Source: Candidatus Binatia bacterium
GTDB taxonomy: Bacteria > Desulfobacterota > Binatia > Bin18
Direction: 5' to 3'
DNA: 64,000 bases
Assembly (NCBI GenBank): GCA_951812575.1
Contig: OX638322.1
Span: 4,282,501 to 4,346,500, forward strand
In this document: positions 27,528-35,870 of the stretch, one piece after another
Layout of the letters: every line of letters begins with the position of its first letter
Numbering within the stretch: position 1 is the stretch's first letter
Notes under the pieces: model-generated
The model's input: only the letters and a program-made list of their open reading frames with translations
Told to the model about the DNA's origin: nothing
The model's database searches: none
Made by a program: the position numbers and the translations under genes

Positions 27528-27873
27528 CGGCGGGAATCGAACCCGCGTCCGAGAGTAGTCCACTCAAGGCATCTACAATGCGTAGCTCGTAGTTTAATCT
27601 CATCCTCGGGCCTCCTACGAGCAGGATGCCCTCAGACCAGCCAAAGTAAAGTTTCGGGCGCGCACCCTTCGGCACGATGCGAGCCCTATCCCGATTTGTG
27701 TCGCCTTAGCCAACCCTACGGGCGCGGATCAGTAAGACGCAAGCTGCTCTAGGCAGCAAGAGCGTAATCAAAATCGTCTGCAGTTAAATTGCAGCCTGTC
27801 CGTTTTACGGGCGGGACAGAACCCCGGCATGCAGCCCTGGCTTTCTAGCCCACGTCGAAACCAGATCGCCCCC
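27519..27873 (-). ncRNA. ssrA: Transfer-messenger RNA
   Basis: This is a one-piece tmRNA of 355 nt. Its 5' end GGGGGCGATCTGG (from 27873) pairs with the 3' CGCCTCC before an encoded ACCA. The T arm GGGTTCGATTCCCG is canonical. The tag frame runs from 27781 to 27749 and encodes ADDFDYALAA then TAG, ending in the LAA degradation signal. It rescues stalled ribosomes together with SmpB, whose gene is 54 bases upstream on the same strand. Confidence 0.97.
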
Positions 27874-27927
27874 TTATCGGAATTATTTCATCCCCGCAGA
27901 AGGGAAGAGTAGAGAGAGTATACCCCC

Positions 27928-28398
27928 CTAGCCCGTTCGTCTATGCATGGCACGCTCAACATCGCGCTTCATCTCGCGTTCGCGAATGGCAGCCCGCTTG
28001 TCATACGTCCGTTTGCCCTTGGCCAAAGCCAACTCAACCTTGACCCGACCTTCCTTAAAGTACAGTCGCAGCGGAACCAGGGTCAATCCCTGCTCCTTTG
28101 TTTTACCCATCAGACGCATGATTTCTTTTTTGTGCAGGAGGAGCTTGCGCTTGCGGTTGGGGTCGCCGTTGAAATAATGGGCCGGTTTGTAGTCGCTGAT
28201 ATGCGCGTTCAATAAAAACGCCTCGCCCCTGTCGATCCGGCCATAGCTGTCTTTGAGGTTGGCCCGACCATCCCGGAGCGATTTGACCTCTCCCCCGTTC
28301 AGCACAATCCCGGCTTCGAGGGTTTCGCTAATGATATAGTCGTGCCGCGCTTTGCGATTGACACAGATTGCTCTCTCGGTGGATTTCTCTTTGGCCAT
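27928..28398 (-). CDS. smpB: SsrA-binding protein SmpB
   Basis: The 156-residue protein has the SmpB beta-barrel core (NRKARHDYIISETLEAGIVLNGGEVKSLRDGRANLKDSY) and the basic C-terminal tail (GKRTYDKRAAIREREMKRDVERAMHRR) that enters the ribosomal mRNA channel. It binds tmRNA and delivers it to stalled ribosomes. The gene order smpB then ssrA on one strand supports co-regulation. panC lies 15 bases upstream. Confidence 0.98.
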   Translation of the reverse strand: MAKEKSTERAICVNRKARHDYIISETLEAGIVLNGGEVKSLRDGRANLKDSYGRIDRGEAFLLNAHISDYKPAHYFNGDPNRKRKLLLHKKEIMRLMGKTKEQGLTLVPLRLYFKEGRVKVELALAKGKRTYDKRAAIREREMKRDVERAMHRRTG

Positions 28399-28413
28399 AC
28401 GCGAACTCTGCGG

Positions 28414-29256
28414 CTAATGTAACACGCAGTTATCAATCAGCCGGACCTCGCCGACCCAGACCGCGATAGCCAACAAGGTGGGGCCGGATATCAGCTCCAC
28501 TTCTTCGAGCGTTTCAGGGTGACATAGAGAGGCGTACTCGACCCGCACCTCAGCGTTTTGGGTTAATATCTGCTGCACGGATTGAAGAATAACGGCTGCG
28601 GAGGTTTGCCCGCCGGAGACCAACTCCTGGGCGGCTGTGAGCGCGCGCGACACACACAGGCTCGTCTCTCGTTCAGCCGCACTCAGCCGGGCATTCCGGG
28701 AACTCATGGCCAGGCCGTCGTCTTCGCGCACCGTCGGCAGGCTGACGATATCGATGTCAAAGTTCAGGTCTCGGACCATACGTTTGATGACAACGCACTG
28801 CTGGAAATCCTTCTCGCCGAACAGAGCACAGTGCGGCTTGACCATATTGAACAGCTTGGCCACCACGGTTGCCACCCCCCGAAAATGGCCAGGCCGAAAG
28901 GCACCGCACAAGGGTTGACTGACCTGCTCGACCTCAACCGCGCTCTGGTAGCCATCGGGATAGATTTCAGCGGGCGGCGGCATGAACAAAACATCGGTGT
29001 CTAATTCCTTCAGGGCACGTTCGTCCTGGGCCTCGTTACGCGGGTATTTGTCGAAATCGGACGACTGATTGAATTGCATGGGGTTGACGAAAATGGAGAC
29101 CACGACGACATCGCCCCGATTCTTCGCCTCGCGCACCAGGCTGAGATGGCCCTCGTGCAGAAAGCCCATGGTGGGGACAAAGGCCACGGTCTTACGCTCC
29201 AGGCGTCGATCTTCCGACCAATGCTGCATCTCTCGAACGGTCTGAATAATCTGCAC
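28414..29256 (-). CDS. panC: Pantothenate synthetase
   Basis: The 280-residue enzyme joins pantoate and beta-alanine with ATP to make pantothenate, the precursor of coenzyme A. Family motifs are clear: FVPTMGFLHEGHLSLV (nucleotide loop with HIGH-like HEGH), FVNPMQF, FGEKDFQQ, and the C-terminal SSRNARLSAAER (KMSKS-like). GTG at 29256 is the start. It is 21 bases downstream of panB. Confidence 0.97.
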   Translation of the reverse strand: MQIIQTVREMQHWSEDRRLERKTVAFVPTMGFLHEGHLSLVREAKNRGDVVVVSIFVNPMQFNQSSDFDKYPRNEAQDERALKELDTDVLFMPPPAEIYPDGYQSAVEVEQVSQPLCGAFRPGHFRGVATVVAKLFNMVKPHCALFGEKDFQQCVVIKRMVRDLNFDIDIVSLPTVREDDGLAMSSRNARLSAAERETSLCVSRALTAAQELVSGGQTSAAVILQSVQQILTQNAEVRVEYASLCHPETLEEVELISGPTLLAIAVWVGEVRLIDNCVLH

Positions 29257-29277
29257 GGCTCTGTTTCCTGGGAGGCT

Positions 29278-30096
29278 CTAGTGGAACGAATGCTCATCCT
29301 GGGGGAAGGCATGCTCCCGCACCTCGCTGATATAGGCGCTCACCGCGTCGGCAACGACACGCTCCAGATTGGCATAGCGTTTGACGAATTTAGGCGTAAA
29401 ATCACCGGACATGCCCAGCAGGTCATGCATCACCAGAATCTGGCCATCACAGTGCGGGCCGGCACCAATCCCAATGGTAGGAATGGGCAGCATATCCGTT
29501 ATCTCGGCGGCCAAGTCCATCGGGACCCCTTCCAAGACTACGGCAAAAGCGCCGGCATTGGTGACGGCTTCCGCGTCTTCGATGAGCCGTTCCCGAGCGC
29601 CGGGCTGGCGACCCGATTTCTTGCCCTGGACCTTATAGCCACCCATGCGATGCACCGACTGCGGTGTCAGACCAATATGGCCCATTACGGGGATATCCAC
29701 ATTCACGATAGCCTTGATAACCCGCGCGATGTTGACCCCACCTTCCAGTTTGACGGCCTCGGCCCCGCCTTCCTTGAGTAAGCGCCCGGCATTGGCAATC
29801 GCGTCACAAATGCCAGCCTGGTAAGATAAAAACGGCATGTCCCCCACAATGAGGGCACGCGGGCGGGCTCGACCGACCAGCCTGAGGTGGTAGACCATAT
29901 CGTCCATCGTGACCGGCAGGGTCGTATCCGCTCCCTGCACGGTCGTGCCCAGAGAGTCGCCAACCAGGAGAAAATCGATGCCACATTCGTCCAGGATGCG
30001 GGCGAACGGGTAGTCGTAGGCGGTGAGGGCAGTAATCTTCTGCCCGGACGCCTTCAGCCGTTGCAGTTCAGGAACCGAAATCTTTGTGGATTGCAT
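29278..30096 (-). CDS. panB: 3-methyl-2-oxobutanoate hydroxymethyltransferase
   Basis: The 272-residue enzyme adds a hydroxymethyl group from methylene-tetrahydrofolate to ketoisovalerate, the first step to pantothenate. Motifs are ALTAYDYPFARILDECGIDFLLVGDSLG and GHIGLTPQSVHRMGGYKVQGK. ATG 30096 with GGAGGG is chosen; a longer frame to 30351 has no family match in its extra part. It forms a panB-panC-smpB-ssrA run. Confidence 0.97.
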   Translation of the reverse strand: MQSTKISVPELQRLKASGQKITALTAYDYPFARILDECGIDFLLVGDSLGTTVQGADTTLPVTMDDMVYHLRLVGRARPRALIVGDMPFLSYQAGICDAIANAGRLLKEGGAEAVKLEGGVNIARVIKAIVNVDIPVMGHIGLTPQSVHRMGGYKVQGKKSGRQPGARERLIEDAEAVTNAGAFAVVLEGVPMDLAAEITDMLPIPTIGIGAGPHCDGQILVMHDLLGMSGDFTPKFVKRYANLERVVADAVSAYISEVREHAFPQDEHSFH

Positions 30097-30445
30097 GTCG
30101 TCCCTCCTTCTACGGTTTCTCCATGGACCACAGTCGGAGGGCGTCGAGACAGGGAGGATGGTGTGGAGACTGCGCGGGCTGCTGCCAGAGCCGCATGCTG
30201 TCGCTCTCCCCTGTCGTATAGCTTTTCTGCCGTCCGTCTCGGTCCGTACAACAATTGGATCCAAGCGGTCTACCACAACTATCTTTTTGTCCCTCCAGAG
30301 CCTGTGTGGGTCGACCGGTTTGTCGCCCGGTGGCTCCCCCGTCCAGAGCAAAGCAATAGTATGGGCGTGCTGTTAGCATATTTGTTCGAGGATTGTCTAG
30401 GTATTGTGGGATTTTCTTTTCTCGTATCAGCCTTCTTGTTAGAGT
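30097..30445. other. Divergent intergenic region panB / nagZ
   Basis: This 349-base gap between two divergently read genes must hold promoters for both. The left half is GC-rich; the right 100 bases before nagZ are AT-richer (GTATTGTGGGATTTTC). No operator or riboswitch was recognised. Confidence 0.4.
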
Positions 30446-31528
30446 ATGGCTATGAATAATCGCTTCTCTCAAGACGCCATTGGTCAGTGCCTGATGGTTG
30501 GTATTCCCCATCCAACCCTTGATGCTGAGACGCGCCGGATACTTGCTGACTTGCAGCCCGGTGGCATTATCCTCTTTCAGCGGAATTATACGGACCCGGA
30601 CACGCTTCGGGCCCTGTGTGCGGACATCCATGCCCTGACCCCCGAGCACCCACCCTTGATTGCGCTTGACGCCGAAGGCGGGCGGGTCCATCGTCTCTCA
30701 CCGCCCTTCACCCATTTCCCGCCCGCTTTGCAGGTCGGCCAGACCGGCTCTCCACAACTCGCCCATGAGGTCGGGGTTGCCCTTGGGCGGGAGCTGCGTA
30801 GCGTGGGGATAGATATTGACTTTGCGCCCGTACTGGATGTGTACAGCAACCCTGACAATACCGTTATTGGCGACCGCGCGTTTGGCTCTGACCCGCAGCG
30901 GGTGGCGGAGTTTGGCCGTGCCCTTGCCGACGGACTGCGCGCGGCGGGCGTACTCCCGTGCGGCAAACATTTCCCTGGGCACGGGGCGACTGTCATCGAT
31001 TCGCACGACGACCTGCCCTACGATGAGCGAGACAGCGTGACCCTGGAGGCAGTTGACCTCCTCCCCTTTCAAGCCGCTATTGCCCAGGAGATCGAACTCC
31101 TGATGACCGCCCACGTTGTCTATCCGGCCCTGGACCCGCAGCAGCCCGCCTCGCTCTCCCCCATCATCATGAACGACCTGCTGCGGCAGCGGTTAGGATT
31201 CCAGGGCGTCATTGTCTCGGACGATCTGGAGATGGGCGCTATTGTTCGGCACTCCCCGGTTGCAGCCGCCGCGGTTCAGGCGCTCAGCGCCGGGGCTGAT
31301 CTCTTATTGGTCTGCCAAAGCCTGGAGCGCGCGCTCAGCGCTCGGGATGCGTGCCGGCGAGCGCTCCAACAAGGCCTTTTGGCTGATGAGCGGGTGACCG
31401 AAGCGCAGCGTCGTGTTGAGCGGCTGAAGCAGCGTATTGCCGACCGACCGTCCCTCCCGCTGCCGGCAATTGGAGCGCCGGAGCACGCTCGGCTGGTCGA
31501 TACCATCGTTCGGCAAGCCCGTGCTTAA
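30446..31528 (+). CDS. nagZ: Beta-N-acetylhexosaminidase (glycoside hydrolase family 3)
   Basis: The 360-residue protein matches NagZ: KHFPGHGATVIDSHDDLP carries the catalytic His/Asp dyad, SDDLEMGAI the nucleophile Asp, with GGIILFQRNY and LDAEGGRVHRL earlier. It removes N-acetylglucosamine from anhydro-muropeptides during cell-wall recycling in the cytoplasm. It has no signal peptide, as expected. Its stop codon overlaps the convergent ATPase gene by four bases. Confidence 0.95.
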   Translation: MAMNNRFSQDAIGQCLMVGIPHPTLDAETRRILADLQPGGIILFQRNYTDPDTLRALCADIHALTPEHPPLIALDAEGGRVHRLSPPFTHFPPALQVGQTGSPQLAHEVGVALGRELRSVGIDIDFAPVLDVYSNPDNTVIGDRAFGSDPQRVAEFGRALADGLRAAGVLPCGKHFPGHGATVIDSHDDLPYDERDSVTLEAVDLLPFQAAIAQEIELLMTAHVVYPALDPQQPASLSPIIMNDLLRQRLGFQGVIVSDDLEMGAIVRHSPVAAAAVQALSAGADLLLVCQSLERALSARDACRRALQQGLLADERVTEAQRRVERLKQRIADRPSLPLPAIGAPEHARLVDTIVRQARA

Positions 31529-32670
31529 GCGGTGATGAAATCCAGATAGTTCTCTTGGTGAACGACCCGGAACGAACTGGCGGGATAGGCTTGGCGCCAA
31601 CCGCGGGGCAGGCGGGCCGCGGCTCTGGGGGACCATTTTATTTCGGCTGCGTGCAAACGCCCGCCCCACTCTTCGATCAGGTCTATCTCCTGCTGGTCGT
31701 AGGTGCGCCAGAAATAGCTTTCGGCTAAGTGCCCCGTGTATAGATTGTATTTCAGCCGCTCGGCCAGAATGTAGTTCTCCCATAAAATGCCGGCGTCGTC
31801 TCGCAGTGACAGGACGTTGAAGTTGCTGATAAGCCCGTTCCTGATGCCATTATCGTAAAAATAGTACCGCCGACTCTTGGTGATTTCCTTCCGCAGATTC
31901 CGGCTGAAACCACGCCGGCCGTAGATGACGTAGGCTTTTTCCAGCAGGTCCAGATAGCGATCCACCGTATTTTTGTTCATGCCCAGTTGCGCTCCCAACT
32001 CCGTCACCGAAACCTCGCGACCAATCTGAAATGCGACCAACTGGAGCAAACGCAGCAATTTGTCAGTATGCCGGATGCCTTCGAGCTGGAGGATATCCTT
32101 GAACAGGTAGGAAGCGACAAGTTCCTTGATATAGAGTTCGCGGTCTTCGTTCGATTCCATGAGGACGACTTCCGGGTAGGAGCCATAGATCAGACGCATT
32201 TCGAGATTCGCCGCTGTCTCATGGGCGCTTTCCACTTCGCGCAGTTCCAGTTGTGCCAGGGGCAAGAGGAGCAGCGTGGTTTTCCGGCCCGTCAGGGGCT
32301 CGCCGGTCTGCTGGGCAAGATCGAAGGAAGACGAGCCCGTAGCGATAATGCGAAGCCCCTCAACGTGATCGGCTAACAGCTTCAAATTCAAGCCGATCTG
32401 TCGCACGTATTGGGCTTCATCCACGATCAGCGTCCGTCGCCCTCCGACAAACGCCTTCAGCTTGGCCAGAGATTGGCTTTCCAGGTATTCGCGCACGGCG
32501 ATGTCTTCACCGGTCACCACAAGGGCATCCCGGTCGTGCTGTTGCACGTAACGCCGGATCAAGGTGGTCTTCCCCACTCGCCTTGGACCATACACGACCA
32601 CAACCTTACCAGGCGCGACCACACGCTTGAGCCGGGCCAGTTGCGCTTGAGGTATGTAGAAATCAGCCAT
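31525..32670 (-). CDS. AAA ATPase with DUF4143 domain
   Basis: A 381-residue orphan ATPase of the ATP-binding/DUF4143 family. Walker A is GPRRVGKTT (about 29-37), Walker B TLIVDEAQ, sensor IIATGSSSF. A winged-helix segment follows (VSVTELGAQLGMNKNTVDRYLDLLEKAYVI), then the C-terminal DUF4143 part with YDNGIRNGLISNF and GRLHAAEIKWS, a degraded PD-(D/E)xK-like fold. The family is widespread and its role is uncertain. A large inverted repeat sits directly upstream of the start (own entry). Confidence 0.88.
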   Translation of the reverse strand: MADFYIPQAQLARLKRVVAPGKVVVVYGPRRVGKTTLIRRYVQQHDRDALVVTGEDIAVREYLESQSLAKLKAFVGGRRTLIVDEAQYVRQIGLNLKLLADHVEGLRIIATGSSSFDLAQQTGEPLTGRKTTLLLLPLAQLELREVESAHETAANLEMRLIYGSYPEVVLMESNEDRELYIKELVASYLFKDILQLEGIRHTDKLLRLLQLVAFQIGREVSVTELGAQLGMNKNTVDRYLDLLEKAYVIYGRRGFSRNLRKEITKSRRYYFYDNGIRNGLISNFNVLSLRDDAGILWENYILAERLKYNLYTGHLAESYFWRTYDQQEIDLIEEWGGRLHAAEIKWSPRAAARLPRGWRQAYPASSFRVVHQENYLDFITA

Positions 32671-32671
32671 A

Positions 32672-32709
32672 TTGACAACTGACTTTTCGTTAATTCAGTC
32701 AGTTGTCAA
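32672..32709. promoter_or_regulatory. 13-bp inverted repeat upstream of the AAA ATPase
   Basis: TTGACAACTGACT (32672-32684) and its perfect complement (32697-32709) flank 12 bases, immediately upstream of the start codon at 32670. The size and position suit a dimeric repressor, possibly autoregulation through the protein's winged helix. A further TTGACAATA half-copy lies at about 32720. Confidence 0.6.
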
Positions 32710-32856
32710 GTCTTTATTATTGACAATATAAGCTGGTGACCTTCCTGTCCTGAAAAATTTCTCCTGGCAGAATACGTCCGGACGAGCTCCGTCAGCGGCT
32801 GGTCCAGATGTGCTCGGCGCTTGCCGTCCATCACGCTGCCTGAACCGGCCGGTGTC

Positions 32857-33903
32857 TCAGCGTTTGCTTTTGACAAATTTCGGCAACGACTGCGCATAGG
32901 GGCCGCGGGCGATCCCATTTTCCGTGATGATCGCGCTGACCAGGCGATGGGGGGTGACATCAAAAGCCGGATGAGCAACCGCGACCTCGCTGGGGGCAAT
33001 CTGCTGGCGCAGCACATGGGTGACTTCCCGGGCGGACCGCTCTTCAATCGGAATCTTCTTGCCCGAGGGGCAATCCAGATCAATCGACGTGGTTGGGGCG
33101 GCCACATAGAACGGCACCTTGTGTCGTCCGGCCAGCACGGCGGACGTATACGTTCCGATCTTATTGGCCACATCTCCATTAGCTGCGGTGCGGTCGGTGC
33201 CGACAATCACGCAATCAATCGCGCCCTTTTGCATGAAATGGCCGATCATATTGTCGGTAATCAGGGTCGCGGGAATCCCCTCGCGCACGAGTTCCCAGGC
33301 GGTTAAACGCGCGCCTTGTAAATACGGCCGGGTTTCCGGCACAAAGACGGAGATATTCTTGCCCTGCTCCCAGGCGGACCGGATCACCCCCAGGGCGGTT
33401 CCATACCCGGCCGTGGCCAACGCCCCGGCATTACAATGGGTTAAAACCGTCGCTCCCTGAGGAATCAATTTTGCGCCATGGCGTCCCATACGCCGATTGG
33501 CGACCAGATCTTCCCGGTAGATTTTCAGGGCTTCCTGCTCCAGGGCGGCAATCAGAGCGTCACGGCCTTTGGCCCGTATTTTCTCATACCGACGTTGCAT
33601 GCGGTCAATGGCCCAAAAGAGGTTGACCGCGGTCGGTCGGGTGGCAGCAAAGACCTGGCAGATGCGTGCAAACACGTCGGGTTGCAGACTCCGTTTGAGC
33701 TGCCGCACGCCAAGGGCGATCCCCATGGCCGCGGCAACGCCAATCGCGGGGGCTCCGCGAATCACCATATCGGTAATGGCGCGCGCAACGCCGCGGTAAT
33801 CCGTGTAGGTGCGATAGACTTCTCTGGTGGGTAAGGCGCGCTGATCAATCATCACCACCGCCCCCTCCTGCCAGTCTATGGTAAAAAACGCATCGGGCTG
33901 CAT
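32857..33903 (-). CDS. mtnA: S-methyl-5-thioribose-1-phosphate isomerase
   Basis: The 348-residue enzyme of the methionine salvage pathway turns methylthioribose 1-phosphate into methylthioribulose 1-phosphate. Hallmarks are MVIRGAPAIGVAAAMG, THCNAGALATAGYGTALG (catalytic Cys) and VGTDRTAANGDVANKIGTY (catalytic Asp). AAGGAAGG precedes the ATG. The gene downstream on the + strand side is unrelated, and no other mtn genes are in view. Confidence 0.97.
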   Translation of the reverse strand: MQPDAFFTIDWQEGAVVMIDQRALPTREVYRTYTDYRGVARAITDMVIRGAPAIGVAAAMGIALGVRQLKRSLQPDVFARICQVFAATRPTAVNLFWAIDRMQRRYEKIRAKGRDALIAALEQEALKIYREDLVANRRMGRHGAKLIPQGATVLTHCNAGALATAGYGTALGVIRSAWEQGKNISVFVPETRPYLQGARLTAWELVREGIPATLITDNMIGHFMQKGAIDCVIVGTDRTAANGDVANKIGTYTSAVLAGRHKVPFYVAAPTTSIDLDCPSGKKIPIEERSAREVTHVLRQQIAPSEVAVAHPAFDVTPHRLVSAIITENGIARGPYAQSLPKFVKSKR

Positions 33904-33938
33904 GCCTTCCTTTCGCCTTATATTCCTGTTCCGCTGTG

Positions 33939-34514
33939 TTACGATTCCGAACCTTCCTCGACGAGTTGGACCCCATCGTCAGGCGTCCAGATCGCCACAA
34001 TCGTGTCGTCGTCCGCGCTTTTGAGCGTCACGCTTTCCAGCCCGGCTCCCGGCTCAAACAGCGCCAAGTCCTGGCTGTTCTTTTGCCAGGTCGTCGCCAC
34101 CAGTTCGACGACGGTGGAGCGTTGGTCGAGTGTCAGATTAGCCCATTCTGGAGAGACGGAAACGGATACCGAGCGCCCGGCGTCGCTGGCTTCCATGCCG
34201 TAGTACACGTCCGACCAGAGGCTTTCGGAGATCTGGGTGTCGGTGCGGTAGACACAGGTCCAAAAGGCCGGACTGATATTGGCGGGCAGGTCCGACGGTG
34301 GCTGCGGCTCTTCCTGTGATATCGAATCTTCGGGTTGTTGCTCTGGTGGCTGCTCCTCGTCCGCCGAGCGAAAAACAATAAAAAGTCCGATCAGCACCAG
34401 GACAAAGGTGGTCGGTATTTTTCGCAGTCCGGCACCAATGGCACCCAGCAGGGTCTGAGCCGGAGTTTTCTTGGCTTCCTGCTTAGACGCAGTGGATCGA
34501 GGATTTCTGGCCAT
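33939..34514 (-). CDS. Single-pass membrane protein of unknown function
   Basis: A 191-residue protein: a short basic N-terminus, one transmembrane helix (KIPTTFVLVLIGLFIVF), an acidic Pro/Gln-rich linker, and a C-terminal periplasmic domain with WTCVYRTD and WANLTLDQRSTVVELVATTWQ. I do not recognise the domain. ATG 34514 is preferred to the TTG at 34544. It is 35 bases upstream of mtnA on the same strand. Confidence 0.7.
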   Translation of the reverse strand: MARNPRSTASKQEAKKTPAQTLLGAIGAGLRKIPTTFVLVLIGLFIVFRSADEEQPPEQQPEDSISQEEPQPPSDLPANISPAFWTCVYRTDTQISESLWSDVYYGMEASDAGRSVSVSVSPEWANLTLDQRSTVVELVATTWQKNSQDLALFEPGAGLESVTLKSADDDTIVAIWTPDDGVQLVEEGSES

Positions 34515-34734
34515 GCGTACAATATCACGGGCTGAACGCAGCAAATGCTGAAACGAGTTCGAGAGGCTCGGGAGACGGAGACGACGGGCGAGTCATGGGC
34601 CGGAGTGTAGCACAGGGCCGGCCTGTTGCAGAAGACCGGCTCTCGCCTTGACTCGCCACCGGGTCATGGCTATAGGTGGCCCACCGCGCCTTGTCCGCCC
34701 TGACCCGGCGGGCATCCCAGAAAGGAGCACAGCT

Positions 34735-35268
34735 ATGGAACGCCTCCACCCCGGAGATCCTTTTCCCGCCATCAGCGGTCTGAGCGTCGGCGGAGGGACG
34801 GTCAATCTGCCGGCCGACATCTCGACCCCGTACGCTATCGTCCTGACCTATCGGGCTCACTGGTGACCGTTCTGCGATCAGCAGTTGGCTGATTATCAGG
34901 CTAATCTTGAGCAGGCCCAGGCAACCGGGATTTCGGTCTACGCCATCTCAACCGACCCGCTCGACAAAGCCCGGCAGACGGTCGATAAGTCGGGGCTGAC
35001 GTTTCCCGTCATCTACGGTGTGGACGGCCCGGTCACGGCTGCGACCCTGACCTGCTGGTACGAGGAGAAGCGCAATATCATCCAACCGGCGGCGTTTATC
35101 ATCGACCCCGCACGTCATATCCTGAATGTGACCTATACCTCGGGACCGATCGGGCGGCTGCAGATCAAAGACGCCCTGGGGCTGGTCGGCTTTTACGCCT
35201 CAAAGAAGATCTCAGCCACAACGGTCGATAGAGACAAAGGCTGGACGGCAAATGTGACCGGAGCCTGA
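34735..35268 (+). CDS. Peroxiredoxin-like selenoprotein (Sec at residue 44)
   Basis: Translation through TGA 34864-34866 joins two frames into one 177-residue thioredoxin-fold protein. The join reads LTYRAHW-U-PFCDQQLADYQ, where homologues have HWCPFC; Sec44 and Cys47 form a UxxC site. Before it are the AhpC/TSA-type GDPFPAISGLSVGGGTVNL, after it ISTDPLDKARQTVDKSGLTFPVIYG. The protein probably reduces hydroperoxides or a disulfide in the cytoplasm, with Sec as the attacking residue. AAGGAG precedes ATG 34735. A SECIS hairpin follows the TGA (own entry). A sequencing error or nonsense mutation is unlikely given both frames continue and a hairpin is present. Confidence 0.88.
34876..34894 (+). 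promoter_or_regulatory. Bacterial SECIS hairpin of the peroxiredoxin-like gene
   Basis: GATCAGC (34876-34882) pairs with GCTGATT (34888-34894; one G-U pair) around the loop AGTTG. The loop opens 16 nt after the UGA and has G at position two followed by U, consistent with a SelB-binding site. Confidence 0.75.
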
Positions 35269-35412
35269 CACGGCCCCAGACCGCCTACGACAGTCCGTAA
35301 CGGCGTCACAGGCGGCCTCCCGTATCCAGAGTCACGCAGATCCTGAAGCGGGGGTATTCTGCTAGAGCACATCACGCTGCGGTGCAGCGCGTCTCTCTCC
35401 CCCTTTAGGAGT

Positions 35413-35450
35413 GCGGGCTTCCAGCCCGCATGGCGGCCAGGATGGCCGCC
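35413..35450. repeat. Twin REP-like palindromes
   Basis: Two adjacent perfect hairpins: GCGGGCT-TCC-AGCCCGC (35413-35429) and GGCGGCCA-GGA-TGGCCGCC (35432-35450). This is the form of a repetitive extragenic palindrome; other copies would be expected elsewhere in the genome. Confidence 0.75.
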
Positions 35451-35593
35451 CTCCCAGGGCGCTTGGGGCAGGCTCTTGTCCTTCCCGACGGGATCATACT
35501 GACACGGCTACAACGTATCGTGAAACGCGCTAGGCCCCGGACCGCCTGGGGTGAGTTCCCGCACGTTCACCGCGGATCGCTCACCCTTCCCCT

Positions 35594-35686
35594 CCCCACA
35601 AGCGCAGCGAGGCGATACGCGCGCCTTCGGCACACGCTCTTAGCTTGGCCCATACCACACTCTCGGACACCATCTCCCAGCCGGCA
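35594..35686 (-). pseudogene. Detached 3' end of a MetE-like gene (island boundary repeat)
   Basis: These 93 bases align gap-free to 40718-40810, the 3' end of the intact MetE-like gene, at about 89% identity and in the same orientation. Translated, the minus strand gives GWEMVSESVVWAKLRACAEG and RLWG like the gene itself, but no upstream part exists. The stretch 35269-35593 beside it has no gene. This is the expected trace of an element that integrated into the 3' end of that gene. Confidence 0.8.
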
Positions 35687-35870
35687 TTCCATCACCGACG
35701 GGGCAACAGGCGATTCCTCTGCCGTAGTTGTTCTTCCACAATTGAAAGGTTAGGGTCTGGACGCATTGCTTAGTCCAGAGGATGATCGTGGCAGCCATGT
35801 AAGAGGGTGGAGAGTAAGGTGGGGATCCAAAGGAACCAAGAAATCGACACGTCTTACCTGTGGAGCGCAA

